A DNA stretch of 25,457 nt from SVFI01 sp045643145 (GTDB lineage Bacteria > Bacillota > Clostridia > Lachnospirales > Lachnospiraceae): assembly GCA_045643145.1 (NCBI GenBank), contig JAZUKG010000221.1:1-25457 (forward strand). The letters are read 5' to 3'. Shown here piece after piece: positions 23,511-25,457 of this stretch (positions are counted from its first letter, which is position 1; each line of letters begins with the position of its first letter). The position numbers and the translations under genes were made by a program. The notes below the pieces were generated by a model. It did not search any database. It was not told where the DNA came from and saw only the letters and a list, made by a program, of their open reading frames with translations.

Positions 23511-23539
23511 TTTACATAGCCTCTGCAATTGTTTATAAT
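23511..23539 (+). promoter_or_regulatory. Promoter of the GntR regulator gene
   Basis: TTTACA (23511-23516), a 17-bp spacer and a perfect TATAAT (23534-23539), with a leader of about 35 nt. It is back to back with the uxaC promoter. Confidence 0.8.
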
Positions 23540-23579
23540 ATGAGGGCAACGAAACAGATGAACACATGGAGATATTCCT

Positions 23580-24254
23580 ATGGATCTTTCATTAAATCAA
23601 AAGACTTATGACACCATAAAAAAGGATATCATGACCTTTGCACTAAAGCCCGGAGAAGGTGTTTCTGCAGCCAAGCTGGCAGAAAGGTATCAGGTTAGCC
23701 GCACTCCTGTCCGAGAGGCTTTGGTTAAGCTCCAGGCGGAGGGAATGGTCGACATTTATCCAAAATCAAAATCTGTCATTTCAAAAATAAATATCAATCT
23801 GGCCCAGCAGGAATGGTTTCTGCGTAAAACCCTGGAACTGGGCATGGTGGATGCTTTCTTTGAGCGCGTAACCGCTTCCGATATTGAAAAAATGGAAAGC
23901 TATTATCAAAAGCAGCTTACCTTTTCTGATATTGCAAAAACGCATGAAGCGGCTTATCAGTATCTGCTTTCGGATAATGATTTTCATGCAGTTACCTATC
24001 ATGTTGCCGGAGAAGAAATCTCCGCTTCTATTATCAAGGGAACCATGACACACTATGCCAGACTCAGACTTTTGGTGGATTTAGACGGTCAGAATAAGGA
24101 CCGAACCTTTAATGATCATAAACAGCTCATTGCTTATGTCAAAGCTGCAGATAAAGAAGGATACCGGAGGTGCCTCGAGCATCACCTCGGCTATATCAAA
24201 CAAGATATTGAACGCATTAGGGATATTTATCCGGATATCTTTGTTACAGAGTAA
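23580..24254 (+). CDS. GntR family transcriptional regulator, FCD (FadR-like) subfamily
   Basis: 224 residues and the only plus-strand gene. Residues about 5-70 are the winged helix (AAKLAERYQVSRTPVREALVKLQAEG, recognition helix near S40-R45). Residues about 78-215 are an all-helical FCD ligand domain with the metal-binding pattern D134/H136, H180 and H201/H202. Members beside uronate genes (UxuR, ExuR) bind uronates or their products and leave DNA. The ATG at 23580 has GGAG 8 nt upstream. Its divergent position to uxaC over a perfect palindrome makes it the probable uxaC repressor. The gene ends in a bidirectional terminator. Confidence 0.93.
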   Translation: MDLSLNQKTYDTIKKDIMTFALKPGEGVSAAKLAERYQVSRTPVREALVKLQAEGMVDIYPKSKSVISKININLAQQEWFLRKTLELGMVDAFFERVTASDIEKMESYYQKQLTFSDIAKTHEAAYQYLLSDNDFHAVTYHVAGEEISASIIKGTMTHYARLRLLVDLDGQNKDRTFNDHKQLIAYVKAADKEGYRRCLEHHLGYIKQDIERIRDIYPDIFVTE

Positions 24255-24276
24255 ATATTGTTTGGGACATACTGTT

Positions 24277-24322
24277 AAAAAAGCGTGTAAAAATGATTTT
24301 TCATTTTTACACGCCTTTTTTT
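24277..24322. terminator. Bidirectional terminator between gntR and the DUF362 gene
   Basis: A perfect 14-bp stem (24283-24296 with 24301-24314) and a TTTT loop, flanked by six A on the left and seven T on the right. It can therefore end the convergent transcripts from both sides. Confidence 0.93.
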
Positions 24323-24335
24323 ATTCTTTCCTAAA

Positions 24336-25457
24336 TTACATTTTGATTAGTTCATATTCTCTGCTACCGATACCCAGTTTTACGGCATGCTCTAAAGTTT
24401 CCTTCCATCTGACATTCGGATTTGAATCGAGGAAGTGATCATGATGATGATGCCAATCCGCTTTTTCGAGATTGTCCGAAAGCTGTGAATTTGGCATAGG
24501 TGTTGACTTAAGGCATGCATCCACACAGGCCTGATCCAAAGCAACCGGATCAAAAGATGCAAACATACCGATGTTTGGTAAAATAGGCGCATCATTTTCT
24601 GAATGACAGTCACAGTTTGGTGAAACGTCTACAATCAAGCTGATATGGAAATTCGGTCTCTTGTCAATGACTGCCTTGGTGTATTCTGCAATCTTGCATC
24701 CGAGGATTTCATTTGCATTTCCGTTTGGATTGTAAATAGCATCAAAGGAACAAGCACCAATACAACGACCGCAGCCCTTACATAAATCCTGATCAATCAC
24801 TGCTTTTCCGCTTTCATAGCAGATGGCATCTGAACCACATTCCTTTGCACATCTCTTGCAATTTTTACAAAGAGCTTCATTTACAACCGGTTTTCCCTGG
24901 TTGTGCTGATGCATTTTTCCGGCACGACTTCCGCAGCCCATACCGATATTTTTCAAAGCTCCGCCAAAGCCGGTTGCTTCATGTCCCTTGAAATGATTCA
25001 GGGAAATAAACACATCTGCGTCCATAACCGCTCTTCCGATATAAGCTTCTTTACAATATTCCCCGCCTTCAATCGGAACGATAATATCATCGGTACCTCT
25101 GAGGCCGTCACCAATGATGATGTGACAGCCTGTGGTGATTTCATTGAATCCGTTTTCCTGTGCACATGAAATATGATCCAGTGCATTCTTTCTCGAACCC
25201 GGATATAAGGTATTGCAATCTGTCAGGAATGGCTTTCCTCCTGCTTCCTTTACTAAATCAGCAACTGCCTTTGCATAATTCGGGCGAAGATATGCAATAT
25301 TTCCCAGCTCGCCAAAATGAATTTTGATTGCTACAAACTTGTTGTCCATATCCATATCCATAATTCCGGCTTTACGAAGCAGTTTTTTAAGTTTTTCCGG
25401 TAATCCGATACCGTTTGCAGTTCTAAAGTCTGTAAAATATACTTTTGATTTTTCCAT
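24336..25457 (-). CDS. DUF362 protein with two [4Fe-4S] ferredoxin motifs
   Basis: 373 residues; the start codon is the last three bases of the window, so the ribosome binding site is not visible and a longer form cannot be excluded. Residues 1 to about 185 and 245-320 form the DUF362 fold, with KIHFGELGN, LTDCNTLY, SLNHFKGHEATGFGGALKNIGMG. Inserted between them is a 2[4Fe-4S] domain: C197-C200-C203-C207 and C226-C229-C232-C236. A histidine cluster (HHHHDH, 336-341) near the C-terminus may bind metal. The function of the family is not known; the clusters suggest electron transfer in an anaerobe. No signal peptide is present, so it is cytoplasmic. No redox partner gene is next to it in the window. 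Confidence 0.9.
   Translation of the reverse strand: MEKSKVYFTDFRTANGIGLPEKLKKLLRKAGIMDMDMDNKFVAIKIHFGELGNIAYLRPNYAKAVADLVKEAGGKPFLTDCNTLYPGSRKNALDHISCAQENGFNEITTGCHIIIGDGLRGTDDIIVPIEGGEYCKEAYIGRAVMDADVFISLNHFKGHEATGFGGALKNIGMGCGSRAGKMHQHNQGKPVVNEALCKNCKRCAKECGSDAICYESGKAVIDQDLCKGCGRCIGACSFDAIYNPNGNANEILGCKIAEYTKAVIDKRPNFHISLIVDVSPNCDCHSENDAPILPNIGMFASFDPVALDQACVDACLKSTPMPNSQLSDNLEKADWHHHHDHFLDSNPNVRWKETLEHAVKLGIGSREYELIKM

Noticed and set aside
1..25457. CRISPR arrays, tRNA or rRNA genes, insertion sequences, phage genes
   Set aside because: No direct-repeat array, cloverleaf, transposase or phage motif was seen on either strand.

Overview
The window looks like chromosomal DNA of an anaerobic Firmicute, most likely a member of the Lachnospiraceae (Clostridia). 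The reasons are a low-to-moderate GC content, strong AGGAGG-type ribosome binding sites, sigma-A promoters, many short-stemmed U-tailed terminators, GAAC-N4-GTTC SOS boxes upstream of recA, and the housekeeping order yicC-gmk-rpoZ-rimO-pgsA-cinA-recA. No phage, IS, CRISPR or RNA gene was recognised. All genes but one (the GntR regulator at 23.6 kb) are on the minus strand, so the text runs from high to low coordinates when following transcription.

Region by region. 1-410 is the 5' part of recA, with twin LexA boxes in its promoter and leader; 411-846 holds no gene. 847-5872 is a compact housekeeping operon read yicC, gmk, rpoZ, rimO, pgsA, cinA, closed by a terminator. 6034-7845 is rqcH (NFACT ribosome quality control), which starts only 12 bp after an intrinsic terminator. 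7916-10756 is an ABC importer (lipoprotein, permease, ATPase) with an internal terminator after the lipoprotein gene. 10952-12400 is glycogen synthase glgA, with a leader made of a diverged 61-bp tandem repeat. 12629-13165 encodes a protein that consists of the Spo0A DNA-binding domain without its receiver. 13414-14436 is galE. 14560-17130 is an ECF sigma factor followed by a membrane-anchored VWA/YfbK-type protein. 17423-18808 is a MATE efflux pump. 18868-20745 is a diguanylate cyclase with a sugar-binding-protein-like sensor. 20928-21851 is an aldo/keto reductase. 22030-24254 is uronate isomerase uxaC, divergent from a GntR/FCD repressor, with a perfect palindromic operator between them. 24336-25457 is a DUF362 protein with two [4Fe-4S] clusters.

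The most interesting points are: (1) the receiver-less Spo0A next to glgA; (2) an 18-bp dyad, TCGAYTGYNTRCAATCGA, found twice in the glgA leader and once in the leader of the ECF sigma operon, each copy close to the start codon, which suggests a shared DNA operator or RNA hairpin; (3) the sigma/VWA pair, in which the VWA protein has the topology expected of a transmembrane anti-sigma factor; and (4) a soluble GGDEF enzyme coupled to a periplasmic-binding-protein fold. Functions were assigned by reading motifs only; no database search was run.
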